64,000 nt of DNA from Oscarella lobularis. Taxonomy: Eukaryota; Porifera; Homoscleromorpha; Homosclerophorida; Oscarellidae. Shown piece after piece: positions 24,852 to 37,990 of this stretch. Under the pieces are notes generated by a model that was not told the origin of the DNA, did not search any database, and saw only the letters and a program-made list of their open reading frames with translations. The position numbers and the translations under genes were made by a program. Positions within the stretch are counted from its first letter, which is position 1; each line of letters starts with the position of its first letter. The DNA lies in assembly GCF_947507565.1 (NCBI RefSeq), contig NC_089194.1, forward strand, positions 2,033,694 through 2,097,693. Direction: 5' to 3'.

Positions 24852-26114
24852 TCACACATTTATGTTTGCTTTTCTCTCTCTCTCTCTCTCTCTCTCCATC
24901 TCGTACACTCGAAACTTTTCCATATCGGCGGCAGCGTAGAGAACGGCGCCGGCGCCGCCACCGGCGCTGGACAGATACGACGTCGGACGGCGCTCGTAAT
25001 CGGCGACATTCGCCTGTATTCCCGTACCATCGCAGATGCCCGTCACCGTGCCGTTCGCCTGCACGGTCGACACGAGACCGGCCCATGCGTTCTCAATCAC
25101 GCTCTTGTAGTCGTCGTACGGCAACCAATTGTTCATAACGCCTCGTATGAACGAAGTTAGAAACATGGCCGTGGCAGACGTTTCAAGAAACGTCGTCGTC
25201 TCGTTGACGACCTGATGAAATCGTCCGTCATTCGGTGCCTGATATTTGGCAAGTCCAGCCGCTTGACGTTGAAAAATTTTCAATGTTTCTTTATAGTTTT
25301 GCGAGGTCTTGGACATTTTCATTTCGAGCGCTTCGACGTGGCTCATAAAGGCCCAGCCGTTGCCCCGTCCCCATTTACAACACGAATTGTGACCGTCCAA
25401 ATCGTTGTAACCGTGATAGAATATACCGTCGCTTTCGTCCTGCAAATGACCGGAAAAGGTCAATTGTTGTTTCAGGACTTGCTCAGCTCGACTCTGATTC
25501 GCTTCGTAGATGCTGAGGCGTGCCAAGAGCGTGAGTCCCATGTACATGTCGTCAATCCAAAGTATGCTGTGATTACCGTCGCTTTCGCCGGACCACGACG
25601 CGTCGCGCGAAAACGTTCCATCGGCGAGGCGTTTGGGCCAGCCGAGTATGTACTGATCTGCGACCTTTTTTGCTATGAGAAGATCGTCTGGATTTGATTC
25701 GTTCGTCGTTTCGTAGCGACGTAGGTAGGCAATGGGGAAGAGACCGAGTGAATCCCCTACAGCACCGCCAAACGCAATGTGTTCTCCGTGGAGAAGTTTG
25801 TAGCCATAGGCGGCTGGATTTGTCGTGAAGGCGTTGAGGTGGGAGGTTAGTTGGGAGGCGTAGTCGATTCCAAACGTTATATTGGCTCTATAAAGGCCGT
25901 CTACTACGATAGCGCCGCCGTACCCCCAGAAGATGAAGTGATCCGCGTTGCGGATGAAAGAGTCGCCGACTTTTCTGCATGGGGAAGGCGTGGAAGTTTA
26001 AATTTAGAAACGCTTTGTGGAATCTTTCGATTACTTGGCTACTTCTGCCGGAGTAAGAAGGCTCAAGACAATAGGAATATTACACGCTAGGAGGAGGACT
26101 ACAAAGGACTTCAT
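24852..26114 (-). CDS. Secreted glycoside hydrolase, GH105/GH88-like (unsaturated uronyl hydrolase fold)
   Basis: Exon 1 (start complement of 26112-26114) is a signal peptide, MKSFVVLLLACNIPIVLS. A 70-nt intron then joins KVGDSFIRNADHFIFWGYGG and a long uninterrupted exon. Helical-barrel signatures of GH105/88 include WIDDMYMGLTLLARLS, DGIFYHGYNDLDG, CCKWGRGNGWAFMSHVEAL and the late ETSATAMFLTSFIRG. Bacterial and fungal members remove unsaturated uronic acids from pectin fragments or glycosaminoglycans; here an extracellular or lysosomal polysaccharide role is inferred. The 3' end is unsure: after MEKFR the reading frame enters a CT/GA microsatellite (RERERE), and I suspect a splice donor just before it. 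An animal origin is supported by the intron and animal-like neighbours. Confidence 0.7.
24872..24897. repeat. (CT)n microsatellite at the 3' end of the GH105-like gene
   Basis: About a dozen uninterrupted CT dinucleotides; on the minus strand they read GAGAGA and produce an artificial RERERE tail. Confidence 0.9.
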
Positions 26115-26420
26115 CTCTCTCTCTTCGTAAGAATCACGTGAATTTCAATTAGTCTAATCACTCGCTTCTCTCTAATTGAATTAACAACGATGGAGGTCCA
26201 GTGTCTAAGGAGATAACCAGCGGTTGAAAGAATCCGGGCAGCAACGTGAGTCATGACGACGTAACCTGACGTGAGATATCTATGACGTATTGTCACCCTA
26301 CGTCTGGACATCACGTGCTTTAGTCACAAGATCGACGTTGCGTTGTTCGCTTTCTCCAGTCCGGATCGCCTCTTTCTTTTTCAGTCAAAATACCGACAGA
26401 ATACCGACTTTTGAGTCAAA
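26115..26420. promoter_or_regulatory. Divergent promoter GH105-like / candidate selenoprotein
   Basis: About 306 bp between two oppositely oriented start codons. It contains CACGTG-like sites at about 26144 and 26311. No other signals recognised. Confidence 0.45.
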
Positions 26421-27238
26421 ATGCCGTCTAAAGACGAAGACAAACGAGACGAAGACTGTACCGACTGAGGAACGGACGAAAAGGCCCCCATTCTCGACGG
26501 AGGCATAAACTCGCCAACGCGTTCGTTTGACGAGAAAGACGCCGAAGCAGGAGGCTCGGAGAAACGAGGAAAACAAGGCGGAAGCAAAGGGGGCCTCGTC
26601 ATCTCCTTCATAACGCTCATCTTCTCCATTCCGGCTCTAATCGGCGCCTGATGTTGGCCCGCGCTGCTCATTGGTAAGAATTCGGGGGGGATAGCGATCG
26701 TTTGTGACGTCATTTCTGTGATGGAAGGTCTGTTCTCTGGAACGGTGACCGGTGCAGCGCGGAAAATTGGCCACGCCGTGGGCATTTCAATTACGGCGAC
26801 GCTTCTCTTCTTTCTCAACGTCTATATCATCTACAAGGCTAGAAAACGACCTCCGCCCGATAAATACGGGCCAATGATATTGGTCCTTTTTGCTACAATT
26901 TTCATCATTGCCGATCCTCTGCGTCACGTGCTCTTAGATACGGGTCTTTGGCCTTCTTGGACACCAAACGGATTGGTAACGAACGCGTGGGCGGGCGGGA
27001 AAAAGGAGAAATAATTAATATTAATTATTTATTGTAGCAAGGGTTGGAGTATCGTCATCATTGTGAACATGAGAATGTCACGTGTTTGACGCCGGTCGGA
27101 ATTCTTTTTACGTGTGTTCTTACGTATACGGGTTTTCTGCTTCTTGCCATTGGTGTTCTGTGGAATGCCAGCATTGTGCAACAATGTAAAAAGATTCGAC
27201 GGCGTTGGAGGGAACTGCGCGCGCGCGCTAAGCACTAA
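26421..27238 (+). CDS. Candidate selenoprotein: four-TM membrane protein with in-frame UGA
   Basis: I do not recognise this family by name. ATG 26421 opens MPSKDEDKRDEDCTD, then an in-frame TGA (26466-26468), an acidic/Gly-rich stretch, and TM1 GGLVISFITLIFSIPALIGA. A second TGA (26649-26651) follows immediately, and the same frame continues CWPALLIG into a normal splice donor (intron 26674-26727). The next exon gives GLFSGTVTG, TM2 (GISITATLLFFLNVYIIY), KARKRPPPDKYGP, TM3 (ILVLFATIFIIADPLRHVLL); after a second intron comes TM4 (FTCVLTYTGFLLLAIGVLW) and a basic tail QQCKKIRRRWRELRARAKH, stop TAA 27236-27238. The hydrophobic frame runs through the second TGA on both sides, and a type II SECIS-like hairpin lies 200 nt downstream. 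Together these argue for selenocysteine at about residue 77 (Sec-Cys-Trp) and possibly residue 16. The alternative is a decayed gene; nothing else in it is broken. Confidence 0.75.
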
Positions 27239-27440
27239 GAGAATCTCCGTACTTTTGTCTTTCAAATGAGAAACATTTTATTAATCTTAATGATGATTTG
27301 CTGATAAATCCTTTGAAGGCAGTTGGCAGGTCTGACGTGGTTGATAAAGTGGTTGAAAATTTGGAAGAAAAAAGGTGGTGGAAATTTCTATTTCGCTGAC
27401 ACAAAATAGCAATATTTTAGATGTGATATGTTTTGAGACT

Positions 27441-27516
27441 GTATTGACTCTTTATGATGGCTGTAGTTTAAAGCACGCTACGCGCTAGCTTCAGCTTGAT
27501 TTTCGTGACGAGATAC
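27441..27516 (+). promoter_or_regulatory. Type II SECIS element (selenocysteine insertion signal)
   Basis: In the 3' UTR of the preceding gene. The quartet is TGAT (27455-27458, preceded by A) opposite TGAT (27497-27500). Helix II is 27459-27468 with 27487-27496: ten positions, nine paired (two G-U), one U-U mismatch. An unpaired T-A-A (27469-27471) follows 11-12 nt after the 5' quartet, matching the conserved apical AA. A small helix III AGC/GCT (27472-27474 with 27484-27486) makes it form 2. Helix I is GTAT/ATAC plus CTC/GAG (27441-27450 with 27510-27516) with the expected internal loop below the quartet. Confidence 0.78.
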
Positions 27517-27710
27517 GTTTTGAAACAAATCATAGTAAAAAGAATCTTGCTTTGGAATTGTTGCTGTAGGTTTGGGCACGTCACCACGGTCCGGGACATT
27601 CGCACCACACGTTGAGGTAAATATATTCTTAGGATGTGTACGTACTGGGGTAAAGACCTACAACAGACTACAAAAAAACCCCATTGTTGTGTTCTTTTTG
27701 GAGGCGTGCG

Positions 27711-29499
27711 CTACTTGCTAGAAATTGGTTTGATTTTATTTTTTCGTTGGTGTTGTACGAGAGGAACGACTAGATAGAGCAAAGCGCCCAATATCGACAC
27801 ACTTCCTCCGACGTAAAACGCCGACTCGTAGCTTTCAGTCGCATCAAATATCCATCCTACAATCGGCGTCATATACAAAATTTTTCTCTTTAGATCTCTA
27901 ATTTTCTAACCTGCAATGGGCGGGGCAAGCAAAGTGAAAGGACTTCGGAAGGCCATGGTGAAGCCAGTTGCCTGAGTCATCCTCTCAGCGCCAACGAAGT
28001 CCCTCAGGGCGACGGAATCAAGTGTAACGGCACTTCCACTCAGAATCCCAATAGCGCACGCGTGCGTCAATAACGCTGGTAAGTTTGATATTGCTGAAGC
28101 GGCGATCGTAGATACTCCTAGTAGAAATATACCTCCCTGTAGGAGGTAGAATCGATTCGTTTTTTTCCACTGTCCAATCCAGCCGGCACTAAAACGGCCA
28201 ATGAGTTCACCTACGCCATAAAGTATGACAACGAGAGATGACTGATGCTCAGACTTAGTTAGGTCTTGAGCCAAGGAAACCTAAAAAAACAACAAAAGTA
28301 GTTTTAAAAATCATTGAATCTTTTGCTGACCATGTGGACGAGAGATATGGAATAGCCAAAGAAACCGAGGCTTCGTCCTAATCCGATTGCGAGAACGTAG
28401 GGATTTCGTAGCAACTCCCAATCAATTGACGACTTCCGTTTTAGAGGAACTGTCTCATTGACGTCACGGTTGTTGGCGGCGCCGGGGGCCCCACTGGGCC
28501 CTCCTCCCTCTAACGTCGTTCCGTTTTGAATAGCAACAACGTAGCTTATTGTGTCTGGGTCTTTTTCTTCCTTCACTTCCACTCTCGTGTTTTTATCAAC
28601 GTTTGACTCGCCGCTTCCGTAGGTGAGACAAAACAGAACTAAGAGTGAAACAAGAAGACCAAATAGTCGTATTGTCCACCGCCATCCGAAAGCGTTCAAC
28701 ATCATAGAGTAGGTTAGTCCAAAGGTCAGTATTCCGATCCCCGTACCTGAGGTCGCGACGCCCATGATTTGTGAAAAGTGTTTGGGATGGTAGACTTGCA
28801 GTGTTGATATAGTAGTAATGTCGACGAGACCAATTCCAAAACCTCCACCGACGCTAAAAAGTAGTACGAAAGGCAATAAATTGTGCACAAACGACGAGGC
28901 GATTGTAGAACAGGCAGTGACAAGAGCCCCGACGACGGCCGTTTTACGACGACCGAATTTATCCGAAAGTGCTCCAGCGAAAGCGCTGGAGAGAAAGTAG
29001 GCGGACAGAAGAACCGATCCCGTCCATGCTAACAAAAAGAGAACGTGAAGGAAGCTAAGGAGGACATAAAACTAATTAAGCCTGTGGTGAGGTGTCTAAC
29101 TAAGTGGGCGGGTATGAATAAGTACTGAATAATTTGTTTTATTAATTAATTAAGTTTACCTGTGGGACCTCGTCCTGCTCCAAATCCACCGCAGCCTCGG
29201 GTATCATTTCCTTCACTGCCAGTGGTTTTTACGGTTTCGTTGTCTGTCGTTAGTTTCGTCGTCGTGTTTATCCCGTCGTCATCGCCGCCGGCGAAGCAAG
29301 GAGGTTTGAGGAGTTCGTTGACGAGCAGAGAGATGGAGTAGAGTTTTCCGAAAAGAACGAGGTTGGCGTAGAATGATACGAATATGACGGCAAAGCGGCA
29401 GAACTTATAGCTTTTCTTGCCGCCGCCGCTCAAAATCTGTTGCTGGTCTTCGAGCATATCCGCATCAACTTGAAGGACTCGACGGCGAGTAGTCAGCAT
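27711..29499 (-). CDS. SLC16-like (monocarboxylate transporter-like) MFS protein, copy A
   Basis: Probable plasma-membrane transporter, about 12 TMs, four exons. Exon 1 (ATG at 29499) has TM1 (FAVIFVSFYANLVLFGKLYS) and an Asn/Thr/Gly-rich extracellular loop. Exon 2 (28304-29033) codes AWTGSVLLSAYFLSSAFAGA, then the MFS loop LSDKFGRRKTAVVGALVTA, further TMs, a central cytosolic loop rich in charged residues and Gly-Pro, and IDWELLRNPYVLAIGLGRSL. Exon 3 (27910-28280) has SSLVVILYGVGELIGRFSAG. Exon 4 ends at TAG complement 27711-27713. Topology and the R-N-P-Y-V-L restart of the second half fit SLC16. The canonical DGGWGW motif before TM1 is absent, so substrate is unknown. Confidence 0.82.
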
Positions 29500-30169
29500 G
29501 CACTGCGAAGGCGTTTGGCGGTGTACAGTATATATACGGCAAGTCTGTCTTTTCGGATTTCTAGGCGTGCGCTGTTGGTATTTGCCAAGGGTTAAGAAAT
29601 TCCCTTCCTCGCCAATATTAATACTATTATAACAAACCTAAGCTTCCTAGCGTTTAATTAAGTATGTGCCTGTAAGATAGCGTAGGAAAGGGATTGGAAA
29701 CACCCCCTTGTCACGTGATTTCTCGTGAGGCTAACTCTGTTACGGCCCACCCCGGACGTGGCCCTAGGGAAAAGTGCCTCACGCTTCAGTTTAGATTTTG
29801 CCGAACCCCATAGCATGCTCAAAGCAATGTCCAGTTGTTCAGAAATCTAAAGTAAGTCGATTCTTTTCGCTCGTGCTCCAGCTTTTCATGCCAACGCGCA
29901 TCGCACTGCATGCTTTCTTGATCTTGCATGACACATTAACTCTGTCTTCGTATTACATAGTCGCGGTGGCCCCGCGCGAAACTCTAGCCAAGGAACGCAG
30001 GTACGAGGTTAGGGCCTCTGCATGCTTCGAAAAAGTCGTTGTTGTCGGAAAAACGGTTTTTAACTCTGTGAGGGCGTTACCGCACGTTGAGGTAAATATA
30101 TTTAGGAATATTCCTACGATGTGTACGTACTGGGTAAAGACCTACAACAGACTACAAAAAAAACCATCG

Positions 30170-30990
30170 TTATAAGAGTGAAACAAGAAGACCAAATAGT
30201 CGTATTGTCCACCGCCATCCGAAAGCGTGTTTGGGATGGTAGACTTGCAGTGTTGATATGCTAGCAATGTCGACGAGACTAATTCCAAAACCTCCACTGA
30301 CGCTAAAAAGTAGTACGAAAGGCAATAAATTGTGCACAAACGACGAGGCGATTGTAGAACAGGCAGTGACAAGAGCCCCGACGACGGCCGTTTTACGACG
30401 ACCGAATTTATCCGAAAGTGCTCCAGCGAAAGCGCTGGAGAGAAAGTAGGCGGACAGAAGAACCAATCCCGTCCATGCTAACAAAAAGAGAACTAGAAGG
30501 AAGTGAAGGAGGACACTAAATTAATTAAGCCTGCGGACCTGTGGTTGGTTAGGGTGAATGTTTAATTATTAATTGACACTAAGTGGGCGGGTATGAAAAC
30601 ATAGTCTACGTAAGTACTGAATAATTCGTTTTATTAATTAAGTAACTAAATTTACTTGTGGAACCTCGTCCTGCTCCAAATCCACCGCAGCCTCGGGTAT
30701 CATTTCCTTCACTGCCAGTGGGTTTTACGGTTTCGTTGTCTGTCGTTAGTTTCGTCGTCGTGTTTATCCCGTCGTCATCGCCGCCGGCGAAGCAAGGAGG
30801 TTTGAGAAGTTCGTTGACGAGCAGAGAGATGGAGAAGAGTTTTCCGAAAAGAACGAGGTTGGTGTAAAATGATACGAATATGACGGCAAAGCGGCAGAAC
30901 TTATAGCGAGTACTTTTCTTGCCGCGCTCAAAATCTGTTGCTGGTCTCTAGCATCATCGGCCGTGCGTGATCAGAGTCCACCGTTGAAGT
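30170..30990 (-). pseudogene. SLC16-like transporter, copy B, broken
   Basis: Retains exon 1 (about 30655-30990) and part of exon 2. Three lesions are visible against copies A and C: loss of one base after the first codons of exon 1 (CTAGAGACCAGC versus CTAGAAGACCAG) shifts the frame; 28 codons between HPKH and AFGWRW are deleted; and everything after the helix ending LFGLLVSLL, including exons 3 and 4, is replaced directly by the 3' flanking repeat. It is therefore not expected to make a transporter. Confidence 0.88.
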
Positions 30991-31584
30991 TTTATGGACT
31001 CGGCGAGTCAGCGTGTACTTGCGAAGACGTTTTGCTGTGTATGTACGGCATGAATGTCTTTAAGGGTTAAGAAATTCCCTTCCTCGCCAATATTAATACT
31101 ATTATAGGCTTCCTAGCGTTTAATTACGTATGCACCCCTTGTCACGTGATTTCTCGTGAGGCTAACACCCCGGACGTACTACCGACGTAGCCCTAGGGAA
31201 AAGTGCCTCACGCTTCAGTTTAGATTCTGCCGAACCCCATAGCCTGCTCAAAGCAAGGTCCAGTTGTTCAGAAATCTAAAGTAAGTCGATTCTTTTCGCT
31301 CGTGCTCCAGCTTTTCATGCTAACGCGCATCACACTGCTTTCTTTGTCTTCGTATTACATAGTCGCCGTGGACCCGCGCGAAACTCTAGCCAAGGAACGC
31401 AGGTACGAGGTTAGGGCCTCGAAAAAGTCGTTGTTGTCGGAAAAACGGTTTTAACTCTGTGGGGGCGTTACCGCACGTTGAGGTAAATATATTTAGGAAT
31501 ATTCCTAGGATGTGTACGTACTGTGGTAAAGACCTACAACAGACTACAAAAAAACCATCGTTGTGTTCTTTTTGGAGGCGTGCG

Positions 31585-33373
31585 CTACTTGCTAGAAATT
31601 GGTTTGATTTGATTTTTTCGTCGGTGTTGTACGAGAGGAACGACTAGATAGAGCAAAGCGCCCAATATCGACACACTTCCTCCGACGTAAAACGCCGACT
31701 CGTAGCTTTCAGCCGTATCAAATATCCATCCTACAATCGGCGTCATATACAAAATTTTTCTCTTTAGATCTCTAATTTTCTAACCTGCAATGGGCGGGGC
31801 AAGCAAAGTGAAAGGGCTTCGGAAGGCAAAGGTGAAGCCAGTTGCCTGAGTCATCCTCTCAGCGCCAACGAAGTCCCTCAGGGCAACGGAATCAAGTGTA
31901 ACGGCACTTCCACTCAGAATCCCAATAGCGCACGCGTGCGTCAATAACGCTGGTAAGTTTGATATTGCTGAAGCGGCGATCGTAGATACTCCTAGTAGAA
32001 ATATAGCTCCCTGTAGGAGGTAGAATCGATTCGTTTTTTTCCACTGTCCGATCCAGCCGGCACTAAAACGGCCAATGAGTTCACCTACGCCATAAAGTAT
32101 GACAACGAGAGATGACTGAAACTCAGACTTAGTTAGGTCTTGAGCCAAGGAAACCTAAAAAACAGTAACATTACTATTTAAAAATTGATATAATTTTTGG
32201 GCTGACCATGTGGACGAGAGATATGGAATAGCCAAAGAAACCGAGACTTCGTCCTAATCCGATTGCGAGAACGTAGGGATTTCGTAGCAACTCCCAATCA
32301 ATTGACGACTTCCGTTTTAGAGGAACTGTCTCATTGACGTCACGGTTGTTGGCGGCGCCGGGGGCCCCACTGGGCCCTCCTCCCTCTAACGTCGTTCCGT
32401 TTTGAATTGCAACAACGTAGCTTATTGTGTCTGGGTCTTTTGCTTCCTTCACTTCCACTATCATGTCTTTTGATTCGCCGCTCCCGTAGGTGAGACAAAA
32501 CAGAACTAAGAGTGAAACAAGAAGACCAAATAATCGTATTGTCCACCGCCATCCGAAAGCGTTCAACATCATAGAGTAGGTTAGTCCAAAGGTCAGTATT
32601 CCGATCCCCGAACCTGACGTTGCGACGCCCATGATTTGCGAAAAGTGTTTGGGATGGTAGATTTGCAGTGTTGATATGCTTGCAATGTCGACGAAACTAA
32701 TTCCAAAACCTCCGCCGACGCTGAATAGTAGTACGAAAGGCAGTAAATTGTGCACAAACGACGAGGCGATTGTAGAACAGGTGGTGATAAGAGCTCCGAC
32801 GACGGCCGTTTTACGACGACCGAATTTATCCGAAAGTGCTCCAGCGAAAGCGCTGGAGAGAAAGTAGGCGGACAGAAGAACCGATCCCGTCCATGCTAAT
32901 AAAAGAGAACGTGAAGGAAGCTAAGGAGGAAATTAATTAATTAATTAATTAATTAATTAAGGCTGCGGGCCTGTGGTTAGTGTGGATGTTTATTGACTAA
33001 CTAAGTGGGCGGGTATGAAAAACATAGTCTACGTAAGTGTCGAATAATTAGTCTAAGTAAGTTTACCAGTGGGACCGCGTCCTGCTCCGAATCCACCGCA
33101 GCCTCGGGTATCATTTCCTTCACTGCCAGTGGTTTTTACGGTTTCGTTGTCTGTCGTTAGTTTCGTCGTGTTTATCCCGTCGTCATGACCGCCGGCGAGG
33201 CAAGGAGGTTTGAGGAGTTCGGAGTAGAGTTTTCCGAGAAGAACGAGGTTGGCGTAGAATGATACGAATATGACGGCAAAGCGGCAGAACTTATAGCGAG
33301 TACTTTTCTTGCCTCCGCCGCTCAAAATCTGTTGCTGGTCTTCTAGTATCATTGGCCGCATGATCAGAGTCAA
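31585..33373 (-). CDS. SLC16-like (monocarboxylate transporter-like) MFS protein, copy C
   Basis: Paralogue of copy A with the same four-exon layout: exon 1 at about 33067-33373, exon 2 about 32205-32897, exon 3 about 31784-32155, final exon ending at TAG complement 31585-31587. It encodes the same LSDKFGRRKTAVVGAL loop and SSLVVILYGVGELIGRFSAG. Differences from A are an in-frame loss of six residues in the first external loop (LYSELLKPP instead of LYSISLLVNELLKPP), a shortened central loop (SKDMIVEVKE), and scattered substitutions such as ITTCSTIASS. No disabling change seen. The exact start Met is uncertain: the first 7-8 residues differ from A. Confidence 0.82.
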
Positions 33374-33669
33374 CCGTTGAAGTTTTTTTTGGACTCGGCG
33401 AGTCAGCGTGTACTGCGAAGGCCTTTTGCGGTGTATAGTATATATACGGCATGTCTGTCTTTTCGGGCTTCTATTCTAAGCGTGCGCTGTCACTGTCAGG
33501 GGTCAAATAATTCAGATGCCCACTTCTTCGCCAACCAAGCTTCCTAGCATGTAATAACTGACTGCATTGCATTATGTAGCATATAAAATTACATAAGGTT
33601 TGAGGAATGCGTCCACGTGCTTCAAACGTACGGGTAAATGGTATTATCCGGGAGTTGTCGCTCAAGACA
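33374..33669. promoter_or_regulatory. Divergent promoter SLC16-like copy C / DLD
   Basis: About 296 bp between oppositely oriented start codons. A TATATATA run at about 33437 is shared with the flank of copy A and may be the TATA-like element of the transporter copies. Confidence 0.45.
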
Positions 33670-36112
<2,443 letters not shown>

Positions 36113-36197
36113 AAAGGCGGTCGCATCGGTTAACTGTATGTATTATTGTTCTGTGAGTCCGGGATATCGTTATTGCGCACGTGGTCTCTCGTCGAAC

Positions 36198-37958
36198 ATG
36201 GCTTCGGCGGATCCTGAGCTTCAGGACGGTCTGTCGGCGTCGAAACTCTTTTCAAATGGAAGTGGACTTACTTACAAGTTAGTACGAACGCGCCTAAGCG
36301 CTTAGAATCGAAGATTCGCGACGTTTCGACTTTTTCGTTGTAGCGACTTCATCATTCTTCCCGGCTACATCGATTTTCCAGCCGACGACGTAGTAAGTTA
36401 TTGAAAAATGCACGTTTTATGGCACGTTTAGCTATTTTGCACAGGATCTACAGTCGCCTTTTACGAAAAATATTCGTTTGAACAGACCCTTTGTCAGTTC
36501 GCCTATGGACACTGTAACAGGTGCTACATCTACTCTACTTCATTTCAATTATATAACTAACTGTTTTTTTGAAGAGGGGACGATGGCAATTGCTATGGCT
36601 GTATGTGAGAGTTTTATGGGATTTTTCTTAATATTTTTCTAGCTTTTGGGAGGAATTGGCGTCATTCATCATAATTGTTCAATTGAATCGCAAGCGGAAG
36701 AAGTTAAAAAAGTGAAAGTAAGTCATCTACTCTACATTCATTGGGGGAGAAAAATTCAATTTTTCTTTTCAGAAATATAAACAAGGCTTTATCCTGGATC
36801 CTGTCGTTCTGTCGCCTAGCAACGTAATCAGGGACGTGATAGAAGTGAAAAATAGATGCGGATTCTCTGGAATTCCAGTCACAGGTCAATATTGATCAGA
36901 AGAAGAATTCAAAATTAAAATAATTTTCTTAGACAACGGGAAAGTGGGCGGGAAGCTTCTTGGTTTGATATCGGCTAGGGACTTTGATTTCATGTCCAAA
37001 GACAGTTATGACACTCCCGTTTCAAAAGTAGAATTATATGGAGAAAAATTACTTTTTAAATTAATAAATCAATACAGGTTATGACGAAGAGAAGTGACCT
37101 TGTTTGCGCCTTGTATGGATGCTCATTACCAGAGGCAAACAAAATAATGCAAGAGAGCAAAAAAGGTCATTTCAATGTCTTAGTAAATTAATTTCAAATT
37201 ATTTCAATTATTAAATAATCAAGGCAAACTACCTATTATTAATGAAGCGGATGAACTTGTTGCTCTCATTGCTCGAACTGATTTAAAAAAGAGTCGCGAT
37301 TTTCCCTTTGCTTCAAAAGACTCCAAAAAACAATTGAGAGGTTTCAAAATGAATCAATAAATTAGAATTAATATAAATCTATGTATACAGTTGCAGCTGC
37401 TATTGGAACGCGAGAAGAAGACAAGAGAAGACTTGATGCTTTAGTGAAAAACGATTTGGATGCCGTTGTTCTTGTGAGCTGTGAATTCATATGTCATGTG
37501 ACCAAGAAGTGTATCTATCTGCCTGCCATAGGATTCTTCTCAGGGAAATTCTTCCTATCAGATTGACATGATCAAGTTTGTAAAGAAGGTTGATTAATAT
37601 TACATTATGTAGCAAACTCACTTGCTATTTAGACGTACCCTGACCTTGACATTGTAGCAGGAAATGGTATTGATAGATACATCAAGTTATAGATTATTAT
37701 TAATTATACGTGTAGTTGTTACAATTTCTCAGGCTAAAAATTTAATTGAAGCTGGAGCAGATGGACTTCGCGTTGGAATGGGAAGTGGTTCTATTTGCAT
37801 AACGCAAGAGGTGATGGCCGTTGGAAGACCACAGGCAACAGCTGTCTACAAAGTAGCACAATACGCGAGAAAGTTTGGAATTCCGATAATTGCTGATGGA
37901 GGAATTCAAAATGTTGGTCACATTTCAAAAGCTTTATCACTGGGAGCATCAACTGGTA

Positions 37959-37990
<32 letters not shown>

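Larger units (their letters stand above)
27606..33490. repeat. Three tandem segmental copies carrying SLC16-like genes
   Basis: Unit A runs about 27606-30075, unit B about 30076-31465 and unit C about 31466-33490. Each starts with CGTTGAGGTAAATATATT and a GTGTACGTACTG...CAACAGACTACAAAAAA block, continues through the transporter (minus strand), and ends with a conserved 5' flank (CCCTAGGGAAAAGTGCCTCA, 29763 and 31192). Coding similarity is close to identity over long stretches, so the duplications are recent. B has lost about 1 kb. The stretch 29500-30169 between A and B is 5' flank of A plus 3' flank of B, with no extra gene. Confidence 0.9.

Noticed and set aside
26421-26673. Reading the selenoprotein gene as a pseudogene
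   Set aside because: Apart from the two TGA codons all introns, frames and four TM helices are intact, and a proper SECIS lies in the 3' UTR. Pseudogenisation remains possible only as a fallback.
32932-32960. (TTAA)n tract as a transposon footprint
   Set aside because: No terminal inverted repeats or element body; the same tract type occurs in many unrelated introns.
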